A stretch of 51,890 nucleotides of DNA from Saccoglossus kowalevskii (taxonomy: Eukaryota > Hemichordata > Enteropneusta > Harrimaniidae): contig NW_003123425.1 of the NCBI RefSeq assembly GCF_000003605.2, positions 213,429-265,318 of the forward strand, in the 5' to 3' direction. Of the stretch, positions 1 through 12,816 are shown one piece after another. The position numbers and the translations under genes are program-made. Below the pieces are notes generated by a model that searched no databases, had not been told where the DNA came from, and was given only the letters and a program-made list of their open reading frames with translations. Each line of letters opens with the position of its first letter. Within the stretch, counting starts at the first letter, position 1.

Positions 1-670
1 AAAAACTCTACCACAACAGCAATTAGAACAGCTTGCTGCATTATAAGTATCACTTCCCTGTCTAATTAGTGGTTCATGCTTATTTGAATCTGAACATAAC
101 AGGCCAATTCTATCACACCTTGCTAGGCTTGAACTTCCATCCAATCAGAGCATTCCAAATAAACATGATTCTCCACAATACTAGAGGTCGCTCTGACCAA
201 AAAATTGCCATTATCTAAATGAAAAGAACTGATATATAAATGGCTAAATTAGGGTAATGTTGATCTAAACTATTTACGTTTATGTTTTACAGATGTATTT
301 AGAAAATGAACGTAATATTCGTATTTAGGAAATTACTCTATGATAAGTATTCGTGGAATAGTCACATAGCACACAGTCGAGCAACATTTGTGTGATAGGT
401 TTTAATAATTCATGTTTTTATTAGATATTTTATTGTATGAATATTTATTATGAATACTGCTTTAATTTCCTACAAATGTGGCTCAAATAGTAAATATTAT
501 GTTGGACGAACACTAGCATTTGGTCATTCCCCCTACAAACCGAGATGAATCTCCCATCCCATTGTATTGGCACAGCACAACGAAATTGGGAACACCTGGC
601 GAAACCACATGGTTTGGCCCTCATTCCACACTAGTCTGCTGCGCAAGCCAGTCAAGTGTCTGGCAGTGTC
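1..670. other. AT-rich non-coding sequence
   Basis: I see no coding region, RNA gene or recognisable repeat here. Short open frames near 520-670 begin without good context and have no recognisable domain. Confidence 0.5.
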
Positions 671-855
671 TGGTGGTCAACGTCAAGCCAGTTTTTCAAA
701 ACGTACAGGAAAATGTATTGCAAGTTTTCCTGGTTCAAATCATTATTCAAGATGTACAAGAAACTTTTGCAAGTCTTCCATGTTCAACGCCAAGCCACTA
801 TTCAAGACGTACAAGAACCCGTATCGCAAGTCTTCCCGGTTCAATGTCAAACCAT
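671..855. repeat. Short minisatellite, three diverged units
   Basis: Three related units follow one another. Each contains a core like TTCAAGACGTACAAGAA followed by TCGCAAGTCTTCCCGGTTCAA. The GTACA cores start near 701, 752 and 807, so the spacing is 51-55 bases. The spacing is not constant or a multiple of three throughout. The overlapping open frames are therefore best explained as by-products of the repeat rather than a protein. Confidence 0.6.
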
Positions 856-1263
856 TATTGACGACACAAATTACTACCACATATTGTGACCTTCGATATT
901 ACGTGGATATCGTTACTGCTACCTAATCACTCTTATTTGCATATGAACATGTACAACAGATGAAAGTATCTTGCATATGCAAACGTGCACAGGTGGCTTC
1001 GTGCAAATCGCATCCGTTTTAATAGGATCAATTATAATTGTACTTGTACATAAGATTTTAATTGAAATTTGTTTTTAAAATTCGAATGTAAGATTAATTT
1101 CAATCTAAACTCTAGATTGTTATCGGCTTTACCGCGTCTATGGACGTCCGTCATTACATGGTTTGTTGGTGTTAGACTACTTTATTGTGCCAGTGTAAGG
1201 CTTGCTTATTGAAATTGAGAGAGACACCGGCAATCTCAAAACTGGAAAGGGGGTTCTTTCACA

Positions 1264-1794
1264 ATGAAATGCATTAGTCATAAGTCGCAGTTTCAAGATA
1301 TAAATATTGATGACACTCAATGGCTTCTGCAACACAACAACGCAATACAGGAGTTTTGCTTGCAGGGGAACGCTGGTATCAGGAGACCACAGAGCAGTCT
1401 ATACAAGTCTCGCAGAATGATGATTAAAGCCTGTATCACCTGTCACACAATATCGCAACAGCAACACACAGAATACTCAATTGAAATGGTAGACCCCAAC
1501 AATCCTCAATCTAGCCTATTTATAGGACATAAATTGCAGAGGTTCAGGTACACCACCTGGGTTTTCATAGGAGCCAATCAGAATGTGGTCTTGCTAGCAG
1601 CTGTCTCGCGATGTCATAAAGACACTCACTTTCAAGACAGTTATCACACGACAATGCACACTGTTTCTTCCCATGATTCCATGCACACTTGTATTTGCAG
1701 GGTTTCAGATAATGTAAAACAGAGTAAAGGATGCTTACATTGCCCTTTCATCAAAACATGGCACATTTTCAGTCCAAAAATCATCTGCCAATAA
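1264..1794 (+). CDS. Unassigned 176-residue open reading frame
   Basis: This is an ATG-started frame of 176 codons ending in TAA, one of the longest uninterrupted frames in the window outside the mobile elements. I recognise no domain, signal peptide or membrane segment. It is rich in His, Gln, Ser and Cys, and several CxxC-like pairs occur without the regular spacing of a zinc-finger array. No splice partner is visible. It could be a chance frame, part of an unannotated repeat, or an exon of something outside the window. It is listed only because of its length; a function should not be inferred. Confidence 0.15.
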   Translation: MKCISHKSQFQDINIDDTQWLLQHNNAIQEFCLQGNAGIRRPQSSLYKSRRMMIKACITCHTISQQQHTEYSIEMVDPNNPQSSLFIGHKLQRFRYTTWVFIGANQNVVLLAAVSRCHKDTHFQDSYHTTMHTVSSHDSMHTCICRVSDNVKQSKGCLHCPFIKTWHIFSPKIICQ

Positions 1795-2142
1795 ATTAAC
1801 ATTTTTGAAAATTGGGCAAAAATAATGTAATAGTAATTCTAAGCATTCTTAATCCTGCTTAAATGGTCGGTACCTATATTTATTATATTGCACTAATGAG
1901 GTAGACCCACTGCATTAACCTACTGTTTTCTTCTCATGCCTCATGCATAAATTAGTGGCTGTTGATCAGTCACCAAAATAGAATGTTAACACTATAAATA
2001 CTGGTGAAATTTATGCAATGCCCAAATCACTGCCAAAGACTCTTTTCAATTACAGAATAAGACTTCCTTCTGGTTAGCAATTTTGTTAGCAATTTAGCTA
2101 GCAATAAGACTGCACCAAGCCCAATCCTGATGCATCACATTA

Positions 2143-2337
2143 CAAAATAAAACTATTAGTAAAATCAGGCAACCTCAAAATTGGTTGCTTACTCAATAAA
2201 ACTTTCAAGTGATTAAATACACGTTCCTGGAGATCTTCCCAGTCTACTTTTCTTGGCCGATCTCTACTGGTTAAATCACTGGGAGGAGCTGCTAATTGAT
2301 TGAAAGCGCAGAAGTTGCAGGTACGGAGGAGTTTTCT
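2143..2337 (-). pseudogene. Ty3/gypsy-type pol fragment
   Basis: On the minus strand this short frame reads RKLLRTC, then LAAPPSDLTSRDRP, then KVDWEDLQERVFNHLKVLL and PILRLPDFTNSFIL. This matches the usual form of the segment joining reverse transcriptase to RNase H in Ty3/gypsy LTR retrotransposons (YRKF...APLTDLTRK...W...FE.LK..L...PVL..PDF...F.L). Only about 65 residues survive. No RT active site, protease, integrase or LTR is visible on either side. A plus-strand LINE remnant starts about 100 bases to the right. The fragment is inactive. Confidence 0.7.
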
Positions 2338-3250
2338 ATTCCTAACCAGTTTCGAGGTTTTAAAACTAAATATCAGAGGCAAAATTATAATGTATTCCAG
2401 TCATAGGAAACAAGAAAATAATAAAAAAAAAAATATTTATTAGAACAGGAAACTGGCCTTAAAATACAACAAATTAATAAAAACATTCAAAAGGAACAAC
2501 TGATAGAACTGGAAAATAAACAGTCCGAACTGGAACAAATGCGCTCTCAAGTGTTGAAAGGCGCTATGATAAGGTCAAAGATAGAAACCGCCTAAATATT
2601 TTTGTGCACTGGAAAAAAGACAGTATGCAAATAAAACTGGTTAAAAAAGATGTTTCAGAAATTTTAGATCAAGGAAATATTGTGAAAGAAATGAAACAAT
2701 TTTACAACAACTTGTATAAATCCGCCAATCTAACGATCGGGGATATTTCTAATCGAAATTTCTCATTTCTAAAAACAAATATACCAAAATTATAAACAGA
2801 GGACAGAAATTCGTTAGAGGGAAAGCTTACAATACAAGAATGTGCCAATGCATTAAACAATATGGTCAATGGAAAAACACCTGGTTCAGACGGTTTACCC
2901 AGTAATTTTTACAAATTCTTTTAGAGAGATGTTTCACCTTACCTTTTAATGAGTCTAAATGAATCTTATGAAAAGGGAGAAATAAGTACAACACATAAAC
3001 AGGCCATTATAACTTGTCTGCCTAAACCAAACAAGAACAGATTCTTTTTTTTTGAAAAACTGGCGTCCGATATAGTTACTGAACACTGATAATAAGATTG
3101 GCTCAGCGTGTTTGGCAAATAGAATGAAATTAATTTTATCATCAATTATTAGGGAACCAAAAGGGATTTATGAAAGGCAGAAGCATCAGTGATGATACCA
3201 GATTAATTTATGATATGATGTTTCTTGCAAACCAATAAAACATTCCTAGT

Positions 3251-3439
3251 ATGTTACTTCTCTTAGACTTCAAAAAGGCTTTTGATAGTTTAGAATGGAA
3301 TTTCATTCAAAAAGCAATGATCACTTTTAATTTCGGGCCAATTATCCGTAAATGGGTATCCACTACTATATATGCTAATATTTCCAGCTGTGTAATTAAT
3401 AATGGAAATTTTACTGACTTTTTTCAAGTACATAGGTGA
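3251..3439 (+). pseudogene. LINE reverse-transcriptase palm fragment
   Basis: This open stretch of 62 codons holds the first catalytic aspartate region of the RT palm, LLDFKKAFDSLEWNFI, followed by a region typical of L1/Tx1 RTs. A TGA ends the frame just before VRQGDP. The second catalytic motif, YADD, lies 3' at 3568-3579. It is part of the remnant at 2440-4543. Confidence 0.85.
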
Positions 3440-3901
3440 GTCAGACAAGGTGACCCATTGTCTCTATATCTATTTATTCTTGCCATTGAAACTTTAGCAA
3501 TCTACCTTAAAAATAACGAAAAAGTAAAAGGGATTACCCTGTTAAAAATGAATATTTTCTTGGGCAATATGCAGATGACGCCTTTTTATTTTTAGATGAA
3601 CTGAACGGTCCGTGAGGAAAGTGCTCAATACCTTGGATATGTTCTCTATTTGTTCAGGACTTCGCCCTAATTATGAAAAAAATAGTGTTATTTGAATAGG
3701 GAGTAAACGACATTCCCATGATAAGTTTTTATCAAACAGAGGTTTAAATTGGACAGACAATCCTTTTCAAGTACTGGATGTCACATTTGATGTGAATTTA
3801 AATCTACTATGTGACCTTAATTATATTCCCGCTATCAACGATATTAAAAAGTTGTTTAAGTCATTAGAAAAGAGGCACATGAAACTCTTAGCAAAGTTAC
3901 A

Positions 3902-4543
3902 GTGGCAAAAACATTAGCGATTCCAAAACTGGTTCATTTGTTGACAATTCCTCCAAACATGCCGGCTAATATCATCAAAGTCCTGGAAAAAATAATTTAC
4001 AATTTTATTTGGAACTCTAATTATGATAAAATTAATAAAAATAGAATTTGTCTAGAATACAACGATAGTGGCTTGAAATTTACCTATTTATTATCATTTA
4101 TGAAATCATCCTGGAATTATAAATTACTCAGTGATGACTTTTATACATGGAAACAACTTTTTAATAGTCAACTAAAATTTAAACATCACTTGCTCAAGCG
4201 TATGGGGGAAGAACAAATACGTTATATTAGACATACAGTATTTAGAGATAATACATTTTGGAAAGATGTATTTACTGTATGGGATGAAATTTGTATTACC
4301 AAAACAGAAGCAGATTTCGCCAAAGTTTCTTCAATATTAATCTTTAATTATAAGCAAAGGTCTGATCCCCATAACTTTCCTGGATCTCAGGTCCCATTGT
4401 ACCCACCCTACAAAATATGTTCATTATATTATTGTGCTTCTATGTTTTATGAAAAACAATATTTTTTTGGTGTGCTCAGACAAAAAATAATTGCGATCAC
4501 CTTCAAATTCAAGATGTCGTCCAATATGGCTACTGAATGGTAA
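3902..4543 (+). pseudogene. LINE ORF2 thumb and C-terminal fragment
   Basis: This is the longest surviving open part (about 213 codons) of the LINE remnant. It begins with AKTLAIPKLVHLLTIPPNMP, the usual start of the post-palm region in L1/Tx1 ORF2. It continues with IIYNFIWN and KNRICLEYNDSGLKF, which match the FLW...I....L....GGL.. segment of the family. No intact downstream zinc-knuckle is seen. It is in the same orientation as the RT palm, about 320 bases 3' of YADD. Confidence 0.8.
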
Positions 4544-7500
4544 ATGTACACATATCTGGTTAAATAAAATGCTTGAATGTTAGTTTAAATGGCTATACGC
4601 TTTATTGACTGAATAGTCCACATATTTGCATTCTAAGTTGATATCAATAGTTGATAGCAATATGTTCATGCTAACCGAGTCCACACTAACATTTTAGTGA
4701 ATTGTTCGTCTCGTGGACCTGACTTTAGTAATTATAGAAGTACCAATTAGATTCTTCAACAATCAGTAGTCAAGAAAAATATACTGAACAAAATGATGAT
4801 ATCGAAACATCATGAGCCTCCACAAGGGAGTCAGACCAGGTGCACGTGAAGAGTAAGCACCTGCTGCTGGCATGTCCCACCCTGATGGCATGTTCCAATG
4901 TCATGTCAGCAAAAAATGTCAAATCAAATTTACTAGACAAACAACCACATCAAGTCACAAGGTAAAACAGTTTTGTATGATATATAATATTGGATAGCGG
5001 ATCTGTTTTAATGATACATGTATAATATTGCTCACTTTAAATTGACAAATATATACCACATTGTGTACAAACAATTTAAGCAATGAGCAGTTCATAACTA
5101 TATGCCGGGCCATGTTTTTCATAGCTGTTTATGAACCATATACATAGGTATTATATATTTTTTATTAATAAACTGCTAAATTTATTTGCCAGATAGAAAA
5201 AAACAATTGCAATTACAAGTTTAAGTGAAGTTTATTTTTAAATGCACAATATAAAGTATTAAATGGGCAATTAAAGATATCATTATTGTTTACGAATATG
5301 TATCATAATTTTGTCTGGCATACACTAACATATCAAAGTAACACACACGTTTTATTATCACGATCTGAACAGTAACTACTAGTATATGATTCTGCACATT
5401 TGTACTTCCATAGTTATTGGTATGAATCGGAATCATCGTCATCATATGCATCAATGAATCAATGTTTTTGATTTTGTAAATCAGCAGCTGATGAGACAGT
5501 AGTAGCTGCAGTATACATGCATGTACATGACATGTGAACTGTTCTTAAAACATCACCTCTCTTGGGTCGACGGTCGGTCTTGCAACCACAACATGTAATT
5601 GCAGATGGGACTGCAGATGGGGCTATCAATCTCCAAATTATTGTCTGTAATAGCCCATCTGATGTTGGTTGTTTTTCCTTTTATGTGAGGCAGTTTCTGT
5701 AGAGGAATGTTTGATATTTGACTCGCTACACTTCTTTCCTCATTGCAAAACATGGAGGTTATATCTCTGGATCTGATGTTCCACATGCAAACATGATTGT
5801 GCGCATTTCATTGACCTTGGTACTTTAAATAGGCATGATGCGTTTGGTCCTGACATTGAAGCTGTAAAATATGCAAGTTGCTTCTTCGCAAGATATGAAT
5901 AGGTTATTAGGGAGATTAAGACTTCTTCAAACTGATGCCATTGCACTACGGACCTTTGAAGGCACTCGTGGTGTCACATCTAGTTAGGTCTGGGTTTAAA
6001 TATTCCTTGCAGCGGTAAAATCCTAGTGCAACTAAACAAAAATCCCCCAAGAAGAGTTATCCTGTACCAAATGATATGCTTGCTGGGGACTGGTTTTTTG
6101 CCTCTGACGTTACTGGCTAGAAGAAATAAAAGAAAGCCGTGCGATCTGAATCTAGCGGGTATTTACGTGGCCATGTGGCCTTTCAGTGTAACGCAAAAAT
6201 ACGCCGTCAGCCTTGGGCTTGTTTTTTTAAAACCATTGTTTTTAAACCAGGCTTCATTTATCTCTTCGATCACGGAATTATGACAAGCGGTCAAACGCTT
6301 GGCCAATCAAAATCGTCAATTCACGCACCCACAAGCTTAAGGTAGACACTTGTAAGAACTGAATTTACTTTCAAGCATGGCGGATGCATGCCGAATCAAC
6401 TATGTGGCTGTCGTACTCTTTTGATATTATTGCTTATCATAGACATTTACAATATATATTTACTGCTCGATGACTATATAATTATCCAGCAAAACAACTT
6501 TATTGTTATGTGTGAATGAAACACTTTTTTTTCGACGGTCAAAGCTGTGCTTGCTGCGACGATCGCCGGTGGTCACAGCTGCTCGAGGTATTCGGTAAAG
6601 TGTACATGTCGTGGCAATAAACACATACTGAAAACAAGTTATATGGCGACATTGATGACAAATTAATATAATAGGATACAAATTATTTTTTAACGTGGCG
6701 AATTAATAATATACAAATAATAATAAAATAAAATAGGTGGGCAAATTAAGAGACCGTAAATTAATAGTTTTTTACGGTAGTGTAAATAGCTGTCCTATCC
6801 ATGGAGTCTGTCCATGTCCTTCACTAACCGAAAACCACCTTTATTTCAAAAACGGCAAGGCAGCATGTCGTTACTTTGCTCGTTTTCAATAAAATTAGCA
6901 AATGTCACTTGCGCGAGCATACTTCTTCGTCAACGGAAATGACAGTGTCGCTGTCAATATACAATTTAAATATTCTCCGTACAAAAGTTGCGTCTTCTAA
7001 ATTATCTGAAACAGGGTTTAATTTTCGGCTGTACCCACTCAGTCGGACCCGTTTCTCTTCACTCATGATTCAAAATACTTTGTTGACGACCTTGCCGGAA
7101 AAGGGTGTTGTGCGTTCGCTCTTCCAATAATGACTGTGTGTATACGGGAAACTGTTGACACTGACAATATAACGGAAACTGATAAGATGGGCTTTTATTT
7201 ACAATAGCAAACAGCCGAGCTGTAGAGACAACAGATTACTTGAAGCAACGTAATGCTATTGTTCACTATTTGTCCATCATTTGGATTATGTAAATAATTA
7301 AGTGGTTGTTTGCATTTTAAATGGCAAATGGAAGTCAGCTTGCTGTGCTCAGTTTTCTCTCCAATTTGCGTCTAAAATAACATTAGTACTATTTTTTTTA
7401 GTTGTACTGAAAGAATACATTAAAAGAAAGTGATATACCGAATATTTAAAAAAACATGAAAATTTGACCAGATTTCCCCTGTTGCTACCTTAAATAATGG

Positions 7501-8099
7501 TTAATACTCAAACGTTAGCACTAAAACAATCACGTGCCAGTGTTCAGTGTTTGAACAAGCGGTCAATGTTTTTAATAAGCGAGTGAGAAAAAAAGGGATG
7601 AAAACATGGTCGTTTTTCCGTTCGGAAATTAAGCGATATGCTGTTTATTAAAATGTTATAAAGCGCAATGAGTATTGATGTCCATTGATAGCTTGACATG
7701 CGTCACCAAATGAGAACTTGGTTAGAGTTGGTAGTACCAGTACTAGTATACGCGGGGTTGGAGTCCAGAGAGGGAACAGCCAGCATCCCTTTTACGGGGA
7801 AAACGTGAAATCTCGACGGATTTGTTTCGTTCTCACATGTAATATTAGGTTTTGAGAGCTTCTGAATTCAAAAACGATGACTATATCAACCAAAAAGCAA
7901 GCGTTTAGAGACATACCTATAAAGAAGTTGGTTTGCCAGTACTTAATTCATTTTAACACCCAGGCTACTCTATTGACATTGGTTGTTTATTTCATGGGTT
8001 TGGCACTTGAGGTGACTGATAAGCGGTGTCGTTTACGTGCACAAAACGAACATTCTGTGCACGTTTTCGCCACGGATTAAAAACCAGTTGTAAGCACAA
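4544..8099. other. Non-coding AT-rich stretch with small unassigned frames
   Basis: I see no gene here. Several frames of 60-85 codons occur on both strands (for example minus-strand frames at 5553-5946, plus-strand frames at 6026-6345 and 6876-7130). None has a recognisable domain, and neighbouring frames overlap on opposite strands without shared splice signals. They are treated as chance frames. Confidence 0.5.
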
Positions 8100-9295
8100 A
8101 TTTTCACATGATTAATTAAAACAAAATGGCCACTGATCGGTCATTTTGAATACAACTGTATATCTACGACATGATGTATAATGAATATATAAAATTTGAA
8201 CATAATCAGTCAGAGCATGTCAGAGAAATGGCCATTTTAAATTCGAACTGAAAAACAAATGACATGCATCAAGAACCCATAATGTCCAATGTATGTACCA
8301 AATTTGAACAAAATCCATCTGTAAACAGCAGAGAATGCCAGAAATTATTGATTTCGATGATTTTTCAGTACAAAAATGGTCTCTATTTGGCATTCTTGAA
8401 TCAGATCATGAAACAAATTGATTTGAATGTGTATAATATTATGTATGACATATTTGTGAAGCTTGAATGTAATCGGACGAGGCATGTCTAAGATATAGGT
8501 CCGGATGGGGACACAGATCAACACACGGACAAACAGACACACGGACAAACATACGCATATACAAAAACTAATCCATAAATCTCTACTTTTGGACTGCGTA
8601 TCAATAGGAACTAAAAACACTAATAACTTTTTTTTTCAATTTTGATTTTGATCTGTCCTTATTTATATGCAGGGTTATCAGTGCTATAGACTATGCAATG
8701 TCATCAAAATGTCACACAATTACAAGTTTAAGTGCTGAATTTGATAAGAGCACATGGCCAATAATTCAACAGTCACACACACATAAAACTAGGGAACTCA
8801 TCAACAGAAAGCTATTGCTGGATATATTTGATTTTGTTGTACCTTTCGGACTTACAATGGCTGCCATTCGGCCATCTTAAAGCGGTTCACCATGAAACAA
8901 ATGCATGTGATTATATCTGATTTAATGTCTGATGTATGGATAAAGTTTGAGCCTGATTGATATAAGCCATAAGTATAAGCCATAAGTCCATGTTTCCAAG
9001 AGAACTAATAACACATCTTACGGTATTACCTTGTGTGTATAGTTACTGTACTTGTGTGCACACTTTCAAATGAGTAAGGTGACATAATTGTGGGGATTCG
9101 AAATATACATAACAAGCATTGATAATGCATAGTCCCCGTTCTGTATTAGCTGTAGTCGATGTAAATGTTCAGTACAAGTGACATGTATATCAATGTTTTT
9201 TAACACTAACACAGATTATAGATTGTGTTACTGTCAGTATAGTACCTACGTGGAAACTTTGAACTGAATTGGACCATATCTCACAGCGGAAATAG
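8100..9295. repeat. Dispersed repeat region with AAAATGGCC motifs
   Basis: The stretch carries repeated AAAATGGCC / GGCCATTTT words (about 8124, 8228) and phrases such as ACCAAATTTGAACAAAATCC. At 8505-8560 there is a GACA/ACGGACAAAC-rich tract. This combination looks like a common non-coding interspersed repeat; the family was not identified. Small open frames inside it on both strands are not supported as genes. Confidence 0.5.
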
Positions 9296-9301
9296 CATGA
9301 A

Positions 9302-9835
9302 AAAAACGCAGCCATTGTTGTTCAAGTTTCTTCAAAAGAAATATAACTTGCACCGTAACCTAATATACATGATCACCATACAAATTTGGATTGAAATCGC
9401 CCTGTTCATCTCCAAAAAACAGTTTTGGACATGTTACAGAATGATATTTTACAGTTTTTTGACAAAATGGCCACCATTTCGACAAATTGTATCAATTCTC
9501 AAGACAAAACATGTTGTTGTACAAACTTTGAACTGAATCAGGCCATATCTTTCAGAGGAATCGACACAAAAAGGCAAAAACAAAATGGCCGTGAGTCGGT
9601 TCAGATTTCGAAAAAAAGTATGCCGTGCAACTGTAACCCAATATAAGAAAAACGCAGCCATTGTTGTTCTAGTCTCTTTAAAAAAATATAACTTGCACCG
9701 TAATCTAATATATATGATCATCATACAAAGTTTGATTGAAATCGCCCTATTCAGCTCTGAGAAACAGTTCTGGATATCAAACAAAATGGCCGCCATTTCG
9801 ACATATTTGATCAAATTTCAAAACAAATCCTATAA
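9302..9835. repeat. Diverged direct repeat, two units of about 346 bases
   Basis: The block starting AACGCAGCCATTGTTGTTC near 9305 recurs near 9651, giving a period of 346 bases. Both units contain ATATAACTTGCACCGTAA, then TTGATTGAAATCGCCC-like sequence, and end in ACAAAATGGCCRCCATTTCGACA. The units differ by substitutions and a roughly 25-base insertion. The open frames here (9297-9536, 9585-9863) are the same repeat read in different frames, so they are not called as genes. Confidence 0.75.
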
Positions 9836-9863
9836 ACTGCTAAGTTTGGATTGGGAAAAATAG

Positions 9864-11390
9864 AAATAGAAAAGTCTATACATACAAGAAATTGAGATGA
9901 ACATCTGAAACTATCAGAATGCAGCACATACATAAATTAATATTTCCAAATTGTTATTTAAAACAATATTGTCTAGTCATCATACGAGTCATGTTTCGGT
10001 ATCTTTGGAGATTATGTCACAATTTTGAATTGAGTTCAACAACCAATCAGATCGTCAAATAGCCTATTAGCTATTGTAAATTACTTTATATTCACTTGGA
10101 ATTTATTTTCGCTGATAGAAAGAATTGGTGTAAAATAAATTCCACCAAAAATACCTTTTTTACATTCAACTCAAAATTTATTTTCAGAAAAAAATTATTT
10201 TCATCAAGATATCCAATGGTCTGTATCACATGGGACAGACATGATACATGGGATAAACTGTAATATGACACAGTTTATTTAAAAAGTGACATGGCATCTC
10301 CTAAATATGTATTCTGTTATTAACCAATAATGGCATGTATTTTATATTATATATTTATTTTACTTTTACTATTCTTTTTAAATTATTTTGTATTTTTACG
10401 TTTTGTGTTATATACTTGTGTTTCAGTATACTAGTATTTTTAACTATTGCCACATACATCTGAACCAATGCCTATGTAACAAGATTTCAACGAGATCTCC
10501 TCTGACTGGTTTAGTCAACGAATCACAGACCTCCTTATATAACGCACCTGACGACGTCACCAGTCAAATTCAGGTCACAGACACACTCACATAAAATGGC
10601 AGATTATATCGACGTTAGCAATGAAAACTATCGGCTTTTCGCTAAGTTTGTCATTGTCAAATGTAACGAAAGTCATCTATGATTTTTATGTTAATTTTGT
10701 GGCTTAAATAGTACCAGTTTAGGCCGTTATTTTGCATAGTTATTCCAGAAGTGACGATTTTTTCCACTCACTTGCCCTAGAGACGGGCGATGTTTTGTTG
10801 ACAAACTCATCTACGGTTATTAAAGCCGTAGCTGTAAATATTCATAAAAATTTATCAACACTATGTAAAATAACTCTTCATTAAAGTAATAGAGCTGATT
10901 TGGACTGGAATAAAATATTATCTATTTGGAACACATCGCAATTGATCAGAAAATAGTTTTTTGCTCCAATATTCTGCATGGACGCCGTGCGTCGGTGACC
11001 GTTATACAATTTAATATCAGTTTGCATTGTTTACTATAGCTGTTTACAGTGTTCTAATCATTATTTACTTATTTTTTAGTTTCCATTCTAGATAATTATG
11101 CTTGTATTTGGTGTAAAATTGAAGCGATGACTGAATAAACGAGCCTTGACTGGCGAAGATGCATCAGGAAGTGAACACATTTTTGGGGAATGAAAAAATA
11201 TTCAGTGTAATTAAAAAAATTGTAAAATGTTGTGGAAAATATACTACATATAGTTTTTTCTATTAATGTTTTATGCAAATTAATTTATTGAGCCGCGTAC
11301 ATGAATTGGTGGGCAAAATATAATATACAGGAAGATTGCTAAACTGAAAAGTATGTTAATACTTTGCAAAACCAATTATGCTAGAGCAAT
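9864..11390. other. AT-rich non-coding sequence
   Basis: I see no supported gene, RNA or long repeat. A frame at 10388-10594 has no recognisable domain. Confidence 0.5.
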
Positions 11391-11645
11391 TATATTCTCG
11401 CACCTCATCTATCTACACTTGATATTATCCTCGCCACTGATATTGTTTCAACTGTTTAATGACGAGAATCCAAATTCTCACTTTTAATTTGTGAGAATTA
11501 TCAATGTGCAACAAAGATTTGCGAGAAAATGCATGGAAGAAACAAATTATCACCAACACCGATGAGAACATGAAGTCTTGAACTGCGAAAAGTATGCGCT
11601 TCTCACACTTTAACAATTTGAGGTGCGAGTGAGAGGAATAATACT
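11391..11645. mobile_element. MITE-like element with short terminal inverted repeats
   Basis: The left end carries CTCGCACCTCA (11397-11407) and the right end carries its exact reverse complement TGAGGTGCGAG (11619-11629). This gives an element of about 250 bases with 11-base perfect inverted termini, extending imperfectly outward into AT sequence. Internally, ATTCTCAC and GTGAGAAT form a further hairpin (11474-11498). There is no open frame for a transposase. The size, AT-richness and inverted termini fit a miniature non-autonomous DNA transposon. Target-site duplications are not clear. Confidence 0.5.
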
Positions 11646-11747
11646 GTCAATCTCAATGTTACTGCAAATTAAGTACGCAATAGTTGCATTTAAATAATTT
11701 TTTTATGCCGAAGAAATTTAAAATTTGCAGTTGTATTTTTGTGTAAA

Positions 11748-11930
11748 NNNNNNNNNNNNNNNNNNNNNNNNNNNNNNNNNNNNNNNNNNNNNNNNNNNNN
11801 NNNNNNNNNNNNNNNNNNNNNNNNNNNNNNNNNNNNNNNNNNNNNNNNNNNNNNNNNNNNNNNNNNNNNNNNNNNNNNNNNNNNNNNNNNNNNNNNNNNN
11901 NNNNNNNNNNNNNNNNNNNNNNNNNNNNNN
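11748..11930. other. Assembly gap of 183 N
   Basis: The sequence is a run of N from 11748 to 11930. Open frames that run through it are artefacts. Confidence 0.99.
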
Positions 11931-12383
11931 TCGTAGCCACCTCCACCATCCCAACAAAAATAATTCCTGCTGAACAGGGCTTCGCGATCGGCAGTCAACC
12001 GCACATTTAGATCGCCGGAGAAATGACGATCCAGATGGTACATGTCTCGCCGTGTTTTGTGCAACTTACAAGAACATATGGTCAAGAACACGTCAGTCAA
12101 AGGGAAAATTAAATAAATTGTCCGTCACAGTACACGACAGAACATTATTTTTTAGCTTTGAAAGTCAAATAAAAAATTGACCCGAGTATATAACCACCTT
12201 TTCCGAGCATTTTTCCCTGGCTTTGATTGAGATGATTGCCTTCAAAATGAAACCCATGCGACGTAACACAATCTTTTTTTGTGTACAATGGAATTGTTTG
12301 TTAATTATTTCCACCAATCAGTACGCCGTTGACAATTATAAAAGATTTGAATGGGGTTCATATTGGGCATTTGGTCAGATCCT
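11931..12383. other. Non-coding sequence after the gap
   Basis: I see no supported gene. The sequence is unremarkable AT-rich DNA. Confidence 0.45.
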
Positions 12384-12448
12384 TAAATTAAATTAAATTA
12401 AATTTAAATTAAATTAGGAAATTATATTAAATTAAATTAAATTAAATT
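12384..12448. repeat. (AAATT)n microsatellite
   Basis: Near-perfect tandem copies of AAATT / TTAAA occupy this tract, interrupted once near 12417-12428. Confidence 0.9.
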
Positions 12449-12816
12449 GTGATTAATAAAATTGTGAATGTTTTCGGTGTTGGTGCCCGCGAGCCTCATC
12501 ATGTACATGCAATGCAATCCTTGTGTGGGAAGGATGTCTTCATAGCGACAAAAACAGGAAGTGAAATTTTGTTTTATAATTTGGTACGCCAAAGCTGACA
12601 GGGCGCCTTGATTCGCGGCGCGCCCAATCAGATATCACTGCTTAAGATACGCAATTAGCCTATGCGATCCCGCACGGTATCGTGTATAGGCCTATAGGTC
12701 GAAGACACGGGACCGTGCAATTTGGACCATGCCTCCATGTGTTTGTTTGTAAAATTATTATAATAAGTATATTAAGTTCAAGCTCTTAATATTATAAATA
12801 ATTTTTTTGTGAATCA
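12449..12816. other. Non-coding stretch with a local GC-rich patch
   Basis: No gene is visible. A patch near 12600-12725 is richer in G and C than its surroundings (GGGCGCC, CGCGGCGCGCCC). It has no open frame or RNA structure that I can recognise. Confidence 0.4.

Larger units (their letters stand above)
2440..4543 (+). mobile_element. Decayed Tx1/L1-like LINE, ORF2 remnant
   Basis: This is a 5'-truncated, frameshifted remnant of a non-LTR retrotransposon ORF2. The order of motifs is that of the family. A charged linker ends in KGAMIRSK (about 2560-2585). It is followed by ILDQGNIVKEMKQFYNNLYKS (2640-2730), then GKTPGSDGLPSNFYKFF (about 2870-2923), then ANRMKLILSSIIREPKGFMKGRS (3116-3190). 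The palm has DFKKAFDSLEW (3266-3300), VRQGDPLS (about 3440) and YADD (3568-3579). The thumb and C-terminal region follow to 4543. No endonuclease domain is present, so the copy was truncated at its 5' end. Several frameshifts and stops make it inactive. The similarity is to L1/Tx1 elements; the exact clade was not tested. Confidence 0.88.

Noticed and set aside
11659-12100. Frames running through the N run
   Set aside because: They consist mostly of unknown bases and are created by the assembly gap.
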